Shown: positions 45,176 through 57,490, numbered from the stretch's first letter. The stretch is 64,000 bases of DNA from Populus alba (GCF_005239225.2 NC_133288.1:17304169-17368168), one strand, 5' to 3'. A program made the numbers and translations. The notes: generated by a model not told the origin, from the sequence alone.

Positions 45176-47754
45176 ATCCAAATACATATGGAGTTTATAA
45201 TATTTTTAGGTTTTTTTTTTTATCACAAAGATTTGTTTGTTTTTTCTTATGTCTTTCAATATAAATTATTAAAAGTCAAGAATGATCATCTCCCTACATC
45301 CCTAGATGTACAAAAGTGTCATAAAATGCCTACCATATTTCCATCATACATTAATATTGTGTAAGATTTATTTATTTCTTGTTAATATTGTATATGAGAT
45401 ATTTATTCATCATTAATGCTATCAAGAGGAGATGACATTTCAGCCCCTCTATTCAAGCAACATGACAAAGTTCAAAGGCTTTATATACCATCTTGACCAT
45501 CTAAGTAAAGGGTTCACACTTTTCCTATTATCTAAATATTTATACTTTTATTTTTAGAGCATTTATCATTCATAACTAAGAATAAACATTTTTGTTCTTA
45601 TAATTTAAATCTCATTCTTTCATTTATTGAAATCCCTTATCAAATGTCACTAACTTTATCATCAGAAGCTCATTAAATCCCACCAAAAGGACTATTTTGT
45701 AAATGTCAAGTTTTCTATCACTAATCAATTATTTCTTGAATTCTTGAGAAAGGAATATTTATGTAAAAGTGTGATCATCATCTATCCAAACACTTAAAAA
45801 ACCCTCATTCCTGAAAATATTGGATTTTCAAACATCATCAATTAGTGTCGTCTGGGAGAAATTGATCAAAAAGTTATCAACTATTCTTTCTAAACTTGTT
45901 TTTGACATCCCTAATCCCCATTAATGGTAGACAATCAAGATACCCTTATGATAGAACATGTCACATGCCTCTTTACAGTTACTCTCATGCTTGTTGCATC
46001 AAAGTTTCAACAACTCATTAATCAGGTGCAAGCCTTAGCCAAGCCCTGTTGGCATCCTTAAGGCAATATCAAACATTGTCACCCTAACAAGTTCTAGCAC
46101 ATAAGGTAGCTCCCTCAGTCCCAACCTTTGAACCATAAACAATCCCCTCTTTTAGAAGACAATTGTATTATCCAAAAAAGGTAGAGCAAAATGACTTGGA
46201 AAGCTTTCCACTTTAATGATCTCCAAGTCTCTATAAAGATCATTCTCGTAGACATGAAGCTCTCCTAATTAATGATCATTCTAAATATGATCCTTCTAGC
46301 TATCGTGGGATTAAAGTTAGCTACCAATCCTATTGTTCCATGACATAATCATCTAGCTTCTCAAAACCTATTCAATAAGAATCAAGAAAAAATATTATAG
46401 GTAAATACATCTAAAATAAAGTTTGCAACCTTCTTAAGATAAAATGGTCATATTTATCTATGCAAATCTTGCTCACCTTCATCCCTAAGGAGTATATCTC
46501 CACCAACATGATTTTTAGACAACTATAATAGTCTTGTGGATCCATGAGAACATGTCCAAAATATAAGTAGAAACCTTGAGTTGGTCAGCCAAGATGATGA
46601 TGTTATGTGCACGATCCTTTTCATGACCTTAAGAAGGTCGACACAAGTTGGGTATAACAACTTGAAGCTAGGCTCTATCATTAGTTTTTATAACTTTATG
46701 TTAAACTTGTGTTATGATTTAGTACTGTTATACCCTCCAAGAGAAGCTTCATAGAACTCTTTAGCTTTACTCAATCAAAAAAGAAGTTTATTAAGGTATA
46801 TTTAAAGAGGTTCAATGAAGAAATGCTTAAGATAGAGGAAATGATTCAACCAGTAGCTTTAGAGGCTTTGACAAGTGGAGTGAAAGAATGTTTTCTATGG
46901 AATGATTTGTATGCTCTACCAAACAAAATCTTATTGAAAGTGAAATAAGTCATAAAAAGTCATAAATGGGTGAAATAAACCAATATATTAAGGTATGGGT
47001 CCTTCCCTTTCTACTATAAGATTGAGGATAAAAAAAACTTTTAAAAGAGAATTACTCTCCTAGTAGAGATAATAATTCCAATAAATGTCAGAAAAGACCA
47101 GTAAAAGATCACATATAACACCCCAATAGAACATATATGATTCATTTAAATGTTACCCTTAATCTTTACAATCATCAAGAAAAAAGACTTTGTTTGTTAT
47201 CCATTTCCTATGGTGTTGCTTCCGCGCACACATGCTTTCAAGAAGTTTTGGTTATTCCATAAGGATAAAAAAACATAATATAGAAGATTACTTCACATTA
47301 AAGAAAGAAATTGAGAAGCTGATAGACAAAGGTTATTTAAAGCAATTTGTTAAAAGGTATGCCCATATAAAATGTGACAGAGCAGAGCCCAGCTAGCTTA
47401 AGTCCTATATGAGACCAATATGATTTTAAGGCGCACTTCAACTGAGGGAGATATTTCTAATGGCAAGAGGAAGTATGGAAAACATGTCTTTACAATGACT
47501 TATTAATAAAACCCATAACTTTTTACTCTATAAGATGATGTTGGTAAATGATAAGAGCTAAATTAACATCCTATCTAGAGATGTGATGTCCTAGATAGGG
47601 ATAAATCTCTCAATGATGACTCTTGTAAAAACCTCTTTAATTAGGTTAAAGGGTTATGAACAATGAAGAGTGTCTTGTAGATCTCAATCACAATATACAC
47701 TTACCCTAGGTGGATGGCAAATAAAGTGTTCGAACACCAAATTAGAGGAACATA

Positions 47755-47940
47755 AAAGCTTATATGGATGACATGCTGGTGAAAAACATGATTTTTGAAC
47801 AATATTTGAAGGATCTAGAATAGGTTTTTTCTACTTTAAGAAAATGTCAAATAAAGCTTAATCTTTCCAAGTGTATGTTTGCCATTAGAAAAGAAAGATT
47901 TTTAGGTTTTCTAGTAAGGAGCAAGGGAATAGAACCCATT
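47755..47940 (+). pseudogene. Gypsy reverse transcriptase remnant
   Basis: The reading MDDMLVKNM, LRKCQIKLNLSKC and FLGFLVRSKGIEP is the conserved palm-to-thumb part of Ty3/gypsy RT. It is interrupted by a TAG after YLKDLE. It fixes the class and the plus-strand orientation of the element. Confidence 0.75.
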
Positions 47941-49094
47941 CTAAGAAGATTCAAGCAATATCGGACATGACTCTCCTAAAAAAGTTAAAGATATTCAACG
48001 CTTCATTAGGAGACTAGCCACCCTCAACATATTCATATCCAAACTAGAAGAATACGACCTACCATTTTTTCCAGATCTTGAAAAATATCACAAACTTTAA
48101 ATGGACATCAGAGTGCCAGAAAGCTTTTGAAGAGCTTAAAGCTGATCTCTTCTCTTCTATAATCTTGTCACAACCAAGAGAAACCGATAGCATATTCCTT
48201 TATCTCAGGGTTTCTAACTAGGAAGTCAATTTTATATTGGTAAAGTAAAAGGAAGGCATACAATGCCCGATCTACTATTTTTGCTAAATTCTTAATGATG
48301 TTGACACAAGATATTTAAAAGTGGAAAAGATGGCCCTAGCTTTAGTGAGCACCTCTAGAAAAATGAAATCATAATTCCAAACTCATTAAGCTATAGCATT
48401 AACATAGTAGCCTCTGTTATAAACTCTCCACAAACTATACATGTATGGACAGTTAATGATGTGATCGATTAAGCTATATGAATATAGACTTTTATTTCAA
48501 CCAAGACTAACTATTAAAGAGCAAGCCTTAACAGACCTCACAATATAATACTTTCTTGATAATGATATCTAAGATAAGCATTTTCTAATATCTAAATAGT
48601 TGATCCCCTCAAGAGAAACTATAATCCCCCTTACAGTCTATACAATTGATTCCACCTTGGGAACTATATGTAGATTGATCTTCCAATTTTGAAGGTAGTG
48701 GTGTTGTGGTGGTACTTATGACCTCCATAAATATGTCTTTGAGTGTGGAATTCGATTTGAATTTTTAGCCACCAATAATATATTAGAGTATGAAGCTTTC
48801 TTAGCAAAATTGGGCCTAGTAAAATCCTTAAAGGTTTCCTCTCTCCATTTCCACAATAACTCCCAGCTAATAGTAGGGCAATGCTAATAAATATTTAAAG
48901 GCATATAAATCACAATTGAACATATTCCAAGAGAATAGAATAGAAGGGTAGATCTCTTATCCAAACTACTAAGCTCTAATTCGATTAAACTCCTTTTAGA
49001 GGTATGTATTAAAATCTTGAAAAAACCATGTGTGCATATGTGCGTGCTTCCGTGTTTTCTTAAAAACACCCATGATTAAAAAATCCACAAATAG

Positions 49095-49470
49095 GGTAAT
49101 AGCCCAACATACCTAGGCTTGATAGAACATCAAACCTAAATGATATGAGTCTAACTAGCTTTTAACCCCAACACCTTTGAGTTCAACCACACATTAAGTC
49201 TAAATATATGTGGATCTAGCTACATATTAAGCTCAAGAACATATGGATTTGAAGGAGTGCAGACCCAACATCATTGGGTTCAACTACATGATGAGCCCAA
49301 ATATACGTGAATCTGGCAATATACCAGACCCAACACCCTTGGATTTAGTTACGTACTAAGCTCAAGTACAGTTGGTTTGCAAGATGCCAGACCTAACACC
49401 ATTGGATTTAACTACCTACCGAGTCCGAGTATATATGAGTTTTACAAGCTGTTAGACTCATCACCCTTAG
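49095..49470 (+). repeat. Stem-loop minisatellite in right gypsy LTR
   Basis: The unit is the same as in the left LTR (CCCAACACCTTTGAGTTCAA, CAACATCATTGGGTTCAACT and so on) but with only about five or six units. The copy number therefore differs between the two LTRs of one element. Confidence 0.7.
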
Positions 49471-50238
49471 TTTAGGAATCATTCCAAGTCCAAATACATA
49501 TGGAGTTGATAATGTTTTTAGGTAATGAGGATTTATTTGTTTATTCTTATATATTTTAACATAAAATGTTAAAAGTCAACGATGATCATTTCCTTACATT
49601 CCTAGGTTCATAAAAGTCTTTTAAGGGCCTACTATATTTTTATGAAGATATACATTCCTCATTAATGATATCTAGAGGAGATGACGTTCCAACCCATCTA
49701 TTTAAACAATATAACAAAGTTCAGAAACTATATATACCATCTGAACCATCTAGGTAAATGGTTCATATATATATATATATTATATATTTTATTCTCGAAA
49801 TATTTATACTCATATTTTTATAGTATTTATCATACACAACTAATAATAAATACCCTTGTTCTTAGAATTTAAAGCTAATTCTTTAATTTATTATAATCTT
49901 TTATTTTTTCATCATGAAGATGATGTGAGTTTTATTCAACTTACCCAAGCTCCAAACATCCGGCTGATCATCATCAAATCTTTGCAAACAACTTTTTGGA
50001 TGGAGGATTCTAATTGCAAGCAAAAAAGATAGCATAGGGACATACCAGATTTAATTAACAGTAGGGGGACTCGATTGATGAAATCTACATAGTATAGGGA
50101 CGGTACTTATAATTTACTTTGGCCCTGTATACTTGGCATTTAAAAGTTCACTTTCCAATGGGGAAAACATGACTCCGCAGAGCAGCTCAATTATTAACAA
50201 ATTTGTCTACGTTGTGAAGACAAATTTGAAGGATCTAG

Positions 50239-50246
50239 TGACCGTT
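50239..50246 (-). promoter_or_regulatory. MSA-like core AACGGTCA, distal
   Basis: The minus strand reads AACGGTCA. The AACGG core followed by YYA fits the mitosis-specific activator element bound by three-repeat MYB proteins. It lies 470 bases upstream of the cyclin ATG. Confidence 0.45.
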
Positions 50247-50470
50247 TGAATTTCGAATTCAAAACTTTAAACCTTAGTCGACAGACAGCCTGTGACTTTC
50301 CATCCAAAACCATCTACTCAAATCGGCCAAGCTCCATTAAAATAAAAAATCTCTATCCCCGTGGCGCAATCTCGTTTGTCAGTGACACTCCAGAAACAAG
50401 ACCCAAAAACAGGATACAGATACAGTGGTCCCTACAAAACTACGCTCCCAACGAATACCGAGCCCGAATC

Positions 50471-50478
50471 AACGGTCA
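50471..50478 (+). promoter_or_regulatory. MSA-like core AACGGTCA, proximal
   Basis: AACGGTCA on the plus strand, 240 bases upstream of the cyclin ATG, is the same eight bases as the distal site in opposite orientation. It suggests G2/M-phase control of this cyclin. The flanking YCY part of the full consensus is only partly met. Confidence 0.5.
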
Positions 50479-50716
50479 GGATCTCTCTGCAATTCAAATC
50501 AAGCCCTTCCCCGCCTCAATAGTAAGAAACAAATATTAAACAGTAAAAGTAAAACCTCTCCTTCTGCGCGAATAAGAGAAGCAGAGCCCTTTTGCTTTCT
50601 TTCAAAAAATCCAAGATTGTTTTGTTTCCTTTTAAAACTCTCGCCTTTACCTTAAATCCTCTCTCTGTTTCTTCTTTACTAAAATTGAAGAGAAAGAGAG
50701 AGAGGGGGGGTTGAAA

Positions 50717-53700
50717 ATGTCGACGCAGACACGCCGTTCGTCGTTTTCCTCTTCAACGTCGTCGTCTCTTGCAAAAAGACACGCGTCTTCTTCATCGACA
50801 GAGAATGTAGGCAAGGCCACGGCGGTTGCGCCTCATTTGGCCAAGAAACGAGCCCCTCTTGGTGACATTACGAATCAAAAGAATGTGACTCAAAAAGGGT
50901 CAAGAACCTTAATTCCATCATCTACTTTGGTGGGTTGGTTTTTTTTTTTTTAGTTCTTGTTTTCGTTTCTTTTCTCTTTCTAAATTATGAGAAACATTTA
51001 ATGGGTTTTCTGTATCATTTTCTTCTGGGTATTTCTTGTTGCATGCGGACTTTCTTGGGTCTTTTGTTAATTATTCTTGTTAGCCCAGCAAGGTTTTGAT
51101 TATTTTTAGGTTTTGTTTATTGCAATTTATTAAAAAAAGATAGTAAATGCTAAAAGATTGCATAATTATTTGTTAACAAGAAAAAGAGAGAATATTTTGC
51201 TTATTTGTAGGTGCATTAAAGATATCCAATTAAGTCACTGTTTGATACTTGGTAACATAAGATTCTGGTGATCTGAATCTTGACAAAATCTGCTTCTGTG
51301 TTATGATCTGTATAGAGTGCAGTGTTATCGTCAGTGCTGAAATTAATGCTTTTTTTGCGTACTTAGAAACTGCATTATAATCTGATTTTGATAATGTTAT
51401 CCTCAAGGTGGCATGATCAAAGCATTACCAACAATGAAAGTTTTGATCCCTTGATGGCTCTGATTTTCCTGATAAAGCAGCATTTCGTTGAGTCGCCATG
51501 GACACTGGATTTATGATTAACTTCTCAAGTTCTAATTAACTCCCTCTATTGTGATGTTCAGATTAAGCTTGTGAGTTTGTTCTAGTATTCAGAGAATTAG
51601 TTGATCCTAACTGAATTTCATAAATGCAGGCACCATTCTCAAATAAAATTGCCAAGGTGAAGAAGGGACCTCCTGCTTCTAATAGCAGTACTTTACCTGC
51701 ATCCTTAAATGCGAAATCGAGTGCTGTTGGTGTTTGTAAGGTGATCTCTATCTCAGCAAGAGACGAAAGTGTCCCTCCTGTTGCTGTTGTTTCTGTTCCA
51801 TGCAGCATTGATGTTTCTCCGAGTAAATCTGATGATCTTTCAATTTCTTTGGATGAATCAATGTCCACCTGTGATTCTTTTAAGAGCCCCGAGGTTGAAT
51901 ATATAGATAACAATGAAATAATAGCAATTGATTCTATCAATAAGAAGACCTTGAGCAATCTGTACATCTCAGATCATTTGGAAACTGCAGGTTTTCAACT
52001 TTTATCACTCTCATTTCTGTTGTCTTTATTATATCTTAGTAAGTGTTGTTTTATTTTCTAGACTTCCTAACTTAGTTTGTATATGCGCGCAGAAAATGTA
52101 TGCATCAGAGATACTCGTACTGATATGGAAACAGATGATAAAATTGTTAATGTTGATGACAATTACCAGGATCCGCAGCTTTGTGCAACCATTGCCTGTG
52201 ATATTTACAAGCATTTGCGTGCATCTGAGGTAGAGTATTCAAGCTTATGTGCCAATTATGAGTCTCCTTTGTAGTACACAGTTGTACCTGCTTGTGGCAT
52301 TGCTAAATGAGTTACTTTCTTCCATGTATAATCTGCCATCCTCTTCAAGTATTGTTTTGATCCTGGTAAGCGCAATGCATTTCCAGAGTGCTACCTGTAC
52401 GTGCCTGGACTTATCGTTATTCTTTTCTTTATTGAATTTCATGGGATTTTAGATGAAGAAAAGACCCTCCACAGACTTCATGGAAAGAATTCAGAAGGAC
52501 ATAAATGCCAGCATGCGTGCAATACTGGTTGACTGGCTTGTGGAGGTAACATCATTGAATTGCATTACATATTTGTAAACTTGCAACGTGATTTGAAGAA
52601 TGATCAATTTTTGTAACCATTCTTTAGATTAATAGATGGGTTATAGGAATACAAATATTTCTTCAGATGGACTATGAGTAATCAAATGCTGAACTTGTAA
52701 TTCAAAATGTAGGTAGCTGAAGAGTACAGGCTTGTACCAGATACCCTGTATTTGACCGTGAACTACATTGATCGATATCTGTCTGGAAATGTGATGAACA
52801 GGCAACGACTGCAGCTGCTTGGTATTGCCTGCATGATGGTTGCTGCGTAAGAAAGAGTTTTCTGCGATGTCTTTGTTTGTTCTATAAATGGCACCTTTTT
52901 TTTCTTATAAAGATTTTACTATCTCATGTATTAACAAGGAAGATGATGATATTGCCAGGAAATACGAGGAAATATGTGCACCCCAGGTGGAAGAGTTTTG
53001 CTACATTACCGATAACACATATTTCAGGGATGAGGTATTGTTCTTGTTGTCCATATGCCCAAGTTCATCTGACAGATAATTCTGCCACTATACTTTTTTT
53101 TCCTAACCTGCACAAGCATTAAGTATTTTTAATGGCTGCAGGTTCTGGAAATGGAATCAACTGTTTTGAACTACTTGAAGTTTGAAATGACAGCCCCAAC
53201 AGCTAAATGTTTTTTGAGGTAATGACCAACTTATGGTTATCAACTTCTATCTATTATTCCTGTGTGCTATTCTGTTTTCATGACTTGTCATCCATGCATG
53301 TAGGCGATTTGTTCGTGCTGCTCAAGGAATCAATGAGGTATCTATTTTTGTTCTGCTGGCCATTAAATTGTTGATTTTTATAATATCTATCACCTCCATC
53401 CCTAAAATCTTTGTTGTTATGTACGTGGCATCATTTGCTAGGTTCCATCAATGCAGTTGGAATGCTTGGCCAACTACATTGCAGAATTATCTCTCCTGGA
53501 ATATACTATGCTTTGCTATGCTCCGTCGCTGGTAGCTGCCTCTGCCATTTTCCTGGCCAAATATATACTTCTTCCTTCAAAGAGACCGTGGGTACGTGTT
53601 AAAAAATAATGGAACTTCTAGTTTATGGGGTTTTTTTAAACTCGCAATCATACCTGATACTCCATTTCTTCTGGAACAGAATTGCACATTGCAACATTAC

Positions 53701-53975
53701 ACACTTTACGAGCCCGTTGATTTGTGTCACTGTGTAAAGGATCTCTATCGCCTGTGTTGTGGAAGCCATAATTCTACTTTACCTGCAATCAGGGAGAAAT
53801 ACAGTCAGCATAAGGTGAGCAAGATTCTCATTCTGTCCCTGTTTCCCCCTCTTTCTGTCCCTGATACTCCTAATCTAATCTTTGTTTATTGCTTTTGTCG
53901 CAGTACAAATTTGTAGCAAAGAAGTACTTCCCACCTTCCATACCCGAGGAATTCTTCCAGAACCTAAGCTGCTAG
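50717..53975 (+). CDS. CYCA1: A1-type cyclin
   Basis: This is a regulatory partner of cyclin-dependent kinases, active in S phase to mitosis in the nucleus. Eleven exons join in frame with GT-AG introns: 50717-50929, 51630-51990, 52093-52229, 52453-52545, 52713-52846, 52959-53034, 53142-53218, 53304-53337, 53442-53591, 53680-53814, 53904-53975, giving 493 residues. The N-terminus [13 protein letters not shown] leads to a destruction box RAPLGDITN (45-53, RxxLxxxxN). The cyclin box starts before [20 protein letters not shown] (258-277); the C-terminal cyclin fold ends [20 protein letters not shown]. The destruction box and the [12 protein letters not shown] text mark it as A-type, closest to the CYCA1 group by memory. 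Two AACGGTCA motifs upstream suggest G2/M expression. No defect was seen. Confidence 0.95.
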
Positions 53976-54590
53976 ACTGTTGTATTACTCTTCCAATGCT
54001 CTGTTGGATTAACTTCAAGTGAATCAACTGCTTTTGGAGGCTCTTCCGATTCCATGCAATGCAATCCCATAGGCAACACTTTATCATTATTAACTGTAAA
54101 ATGTTGAGGTCAGTAGTTTTTGAGCTTGTCTAGAGGTTTTGCTGAGTCTACTCTTTCGGCAAAGATCAACTTTCATATAATCCTGTATGATATGATATCT
54201 TTAGTTCTTGTTAATGAATTCATAGCCAGATTTTAGCACAACTATTTACTGTTAGAAAATTTCTTTAAAACCAGTAGACTCCATTTAAGATTAAAATTAA
54301 ATTAAAAGTGGGGTTTAGTCATCTTTAGGATTGGAAATTATTTCTAATAAAATTTCTTTAACATGAAACATTAACATAATTAAAATAAATTGTGAGTGAA
54401 TAAGAACTTAATATTGAAGAATCGTTAGGTGATATGGTTTTGTGAAATCCAAAACTTTTTATTCTATATAAAAAAGGACAAGATTTTCACTTGATAATTT
54501 TTATCCAATACTAGATAATTTTTAGTTCACCTAGGTGCATGTGTTATTTACACTTGCAAACAATCTAAATTCTCTATCCATTACTGGGTA
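53976..54590. other. Cyclin 3' UTR and spacer
   Basis: The first 250 or so bases are the probable 3' untranslated region. The rest is AT-rich with no gene. Confidence 0.4.
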
Positions 54591-54950
54591 AAACCCCTAC
54601 ATCTTGGAATCAAATTTCCATTTCTTAGTACTAAACATTAATCCTATACTGGGAAAGAATAATTCTTTATGTCCACTGCCAGACTTTATTTCCATTTGTA
54701 GAACTAATTTATTTTGCCCCTTATCGGACATTAATCCCTTCTTCGAGACTGATTTCTTTTGTTATTTACCGGCACTAATCTCATCACTAAAATTAATTCC
54801 ATTACTGCTTTTTGGGCATTAATCCCATCATCGGGACTAATTTTCACTGCTTCTTATCGGGCATTAATCCCATTACCGAAATTAATTTCAATGCTCCTTA
54901 TCGGACATTAATCTTCCACTACCTCTTACTAGACATTAATCCCACCATAA
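54590..54950 (+). repeat. Degenerate minisatellite (CATTAATCCC family)
   Basis: Units of about 50-60 bases repeat text such as CTTATCGGGCATTAATCCCA followed by TCATCGGGACTAATTTTCACTG. About six or seven diverged units can be seen. It is open in one frame by chance because the unit lacks that frame's stops; no coding function is inferred. Confidence 0.7.
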
Positions 54951-55619
54951 GAAAATTTCTTTTCTTCCACTATATGTTTTACAAATTAAAAATAAAATAA
55001 CATAATATATCCAAAATATTATAATGACAATCTTACAAAAGAAAATGTTAAGGTGTGGAACACTTATCTGCAATCAAAGATTTCAGGTGTCTCCTTGCTA
55101 CAACACAGCTTTCGAAGCCTTGCTGTATTAACATGCATACAATTTTCCCTTTTATTTTTGTCACCAAATAAGTTCTCATTTTCATTTTTTTGAATATATA
55201 TATATTGCAATATCATTAATTCCAATTCTCTAAAACCCTTCATGCTCATTTAAATCTTTATTCAAGCATCTAAAATCAATTTACGTAACATTCATGCTAA
55301 CAAAATCTCCGACTACAATGATATTTCAATCAAAATTTCAAATTATAATTCAATTCTTTCAAAAGTCATTTCCCACACATAAATATATATTATTGCACAA
55401 TAATTTCATTTGATCACATGCAATGCAATTATGATTATATTCTCTTTGTTTAGCTTTTCCCCAATAATGTTTTTGCAGTATATGCCCACCTGAAGGTCAT
55501 GTTTTTGTGATGGGTGACAACTATAATAACAAATATGATTCCCATGTTTGGTAGTATTCTCAAGCCTGTTCTTGCTATATATCTGCATTTTTTTTTTTAA
55601 ATAAGACATATCAAGAACA

Positions 55620-55980
55620 AATTTTCTTTAGGTTCTTCACATTTATACCCAGCTTCCCTTCTAAAGGACATCAATGACTTGTGCGATATTCAAATTTATC
55701 GGCGTGTCCCTCCTAGGACTTCCTTGCTCGCCGGAGATAACAAATTGGACGGCAGTAGTACTTTTGTTTCTTACTGATGAGAACTTGGAGCAGGGTTTAT
55801 TTTAAAACTCTGAGATGTATTTTCAGAATTGTTTTCTCAACATCATCGATTTTAACACTTTCTTGTGTGTTTGGACGTTGTTTATGGCAGGAGACCTGTT
55901 GCAAGAAGAAACAGTAGAACAAAGAAATCAAAGAGACTCACTCGTTGTCCGGCTCACACACAGACGCGATAAGGAGGTTT
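55620..55980 (+). other. Coding-like exon pair, unrecognised
   Basis: After a good acceptor (TTTTCTTTAG, ending about 55632) a frame reads SSHLYPASLLKDINDLCDIQ and continues with IYRRVPPRTSLLAGDNKLDG to about 55757. A possible GTAGTA donor then joins to an acceptor TTATGGCAG (about 55890), giving a basic tail RRPVARRNSRTKKSKRLT and a TAA. The composition is far more protein-like than the AT-rich surroundings, but I do not know the family and see no upstream exons. It could be the 3' end of a gene or a pseudogene piece. Confidence 0.3.
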
Positions 55981-56340
55981 ACAAGAAACTGTAATTGCTA
56001 TCAACATTCTCCCGTTTTAAACTTAAACAAGTGGTATACCATATCTATCACATGTTCTTCATTCATTCATCGCTGTTGACATGTTTGTAAGTGGTATACC
56101 AGAGGACGGGCCATCAATTAATTTATAGTTCTTGTTGATGCTCTACAGTGGAATGAGTATATCATTGTATTACTAACACATTCGCTAGAACTATTGAGCT
56201 ATGAACAGTCTTATTCCCATTAACAAGCTTCTAGCTGCTCTCACCACATCAAGCAAACAAAGCAGATTAAATAGGAGATGCATTATTTCTCTACTCCATT
56301 AAAGTTCCTATGACCGAGTCTTTCTATCCTATAAAAAAAC

Positions 56341-56580
56341 CATCTCAACCAGAAAAATTAATATGTTAGATGAGATCCCAAGATATGATTTATATTATCC
56401 TATAACATACTACCTCAAATGAAAGCTTTTTGAGCATAAAACTTGCACAGACTCATATTACCTTGTAGTTAATTTTTATCAAATAAATAAGAATAGTAAG
56501 ATTCGAATTCATGACCGCTTAGTTATCAAAGCTCTAATACTATATCAAGACATGATTTATATTATTATATAATATATTCT
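56341..56580. repeat. Worn repeat with tRNA-like box B text
   Basis: AGATATGATTTATATTATCC near the left and AGACATGATTTATATTATTA near the right are direct repeats. Between them the minus strand reads ACTAAGCGGTCATGAATTCGAATC, in which the TTCGAATC part is like a tRNA box B. Similar text is widespread in plant genomes. Its class is uncertain: SINE-like or a retrotransposon edge. Confidence 0.35.
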
Positions 56581-56726
56581 TTATAAACAGGCATGCTCAG
56601 ACCTGATCAGGATCTGATCAAGAACATGCACTCAACTCATAATCTAAGTCTAGTGGTTGATTTTTTCTATAAGCTGGATACTTGTTGCAAACAAACTGCT
56701 ACTCATGACATTAGTTTTGTGCCAGC

Positions 56727-56735
56727 TATAAAATA
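56727..56735 (+). promoter_or_regulatory. TATA-like box before small ORF
   Basis: TATAAAATA lies 46-54 bases upstream of the ATG at 56781, the right distance for a short leader. Confidence 0.35.
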
Positions 56736-56780
56736 GCTACTTTCGGGGCTTTCTACATAAAGAAAAAAAGCCTATCTGGA

Positions 56781-56903
56781 ATGGCTTCGGAAAGGGTAAC
56801 TCAGCATCCACTCAAAGCAGATGGCAATCTTTCAAATCGTTTCTTGTTTTGTTTGGAACTCCTGCATGTTTTAATTGTTTTGTTCCTTGTGGGCAACTTG
56901 TAA
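56781..56903 (+). CDS. Candidate 40-residue membrane micropeptide
   Basis: The ATG at 56781 is in good plant context (GGAATGGCT) and opens 40 codons to TAA. The peptide is hydrophilic at first (MASERVTQHPLKADGNLSNR), then strongly hydrophobic (FLFCLELLHVLIVLFLVGNL), like a single membrane segment. A TATA box is upstream and TAATAAAA overlaps the stop. I do not recognise it; an open frame of this length can arise by chance in AT-rich DNA, and it could instead be a first exon. Confidence 0.25.
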   Translation: MASERVTQHPLKADGNLSNRFLFCLELLHVLIVLFLVGNL

Positions 56904-56936
56904 TAAAAAATCTAACTCCTCGAATGACAAGTAGGG

Positions 56937-57490
56937 TAAACTCTCTTTAGCCCCTATAGATTTAGAAATGTCCCACTTGCGCCCTCATAGTTTGAAAACA
57001 TTTTGGTATAAACTTTAATGTTTTTAAAAAGATCGAATATGGTTCCTGGCTGTTGAATACCTTGCATTTTCCCATATTCTTCGTTCACTTTTTCCCTGTT
57101 TTTCTCTTGCCTTTCCTCGGTAACATCCAACAAAAACCATAATTCAAAAGTCACGTAGGCCCACGGAGTTATGAATGTTTGTTTGTTTTTTTGTTTTAAG
57201 AGTATTTTTAAAAGAAATTGAATTTTTTTATTTTTTATTGACTTTAAATTAATATATTTTTAGTATTTTCAGATCATTTTGATGTGCTAATATCAAAAAT
57301 AATTTTTTAAAAAATAAAAAAAATCATTAACATACATTTTAACATGAAATATTATTTGAAAAGCAACCACAATCACACCAAACAAGCTCACGTCTTGGAA
57401 ATCTCTGAAAACATCAGGATATACATTTTATGCTATAGGGGGCAAAGTGGATCATTTCTAAGCTAGAGAGGGTCAAGCTATAGTTTACCA
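56937..57490. mobile_element. MITE with terminal inverted repeats, holding a nested MITE
   Basis: The left end GGTAAACTCTCTTTAGCCCC, with TAGATTTAGAAATGTCCCAC just after it, is matched in inverted form by the right end TCATTTCTAAGCTAGAGAGG, with CAAGCTATAGTTTACC closing it. Inside, 57180-57395 is a copy of the dispersed AT-rich repeat, so the element has been hit by a second one. A related single arm lies at 2410-2540. No clear target duplication was found. Confidence 0.7.
57180..57395. repeat. Dispersed AT-rich MITE-like repeat, nested copy
   Basis: It shares TTTTAGTATTTTCAGATCAT, TTTTGATGTGCTAATATCAA and the terminal TTTGAAAAGCAACCACAATC with the other copies. It sits inside the inverted-repeat element 56937-57490. 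Confidence 0.65.

Larger units (their letters stand above)
44528..49915 (+). mobile_element. Decayed Ty3/gypsy LTR retrotransposon
   Basis: Two diverged LTRs (about 44528-45838 and 49073-49915) bracket worn gag and pol. After the left LTR, TTAGTGTCGTCTGGGAG (about 45841) resembles the GGCGCCGTCTGTGGGA-type site after plant gypsy LTRs. Gag is readable near 46790-46960 (LKRFNEEMLKIEEMIQPVAL). RT is readable near 47755-47940 (MDDMLVKNMIF, then LRKCQIKLNLSKCMFAIRK, and FLGFLVRSKGIEP). The connection to RNase H is readable at 48090-48240. Stops and shifts are many, and no complete ORF survives. The right LTR loses similarity at about 49915, so the end is truncated or diverged. Confidence 0.8.

Noticed and set aside
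54604..55000. Two open frames of 62-72 codons after the cyclin gene
   Set aside because: They are a translated minisatellite; repeats of one DNA unit explain the open frame.
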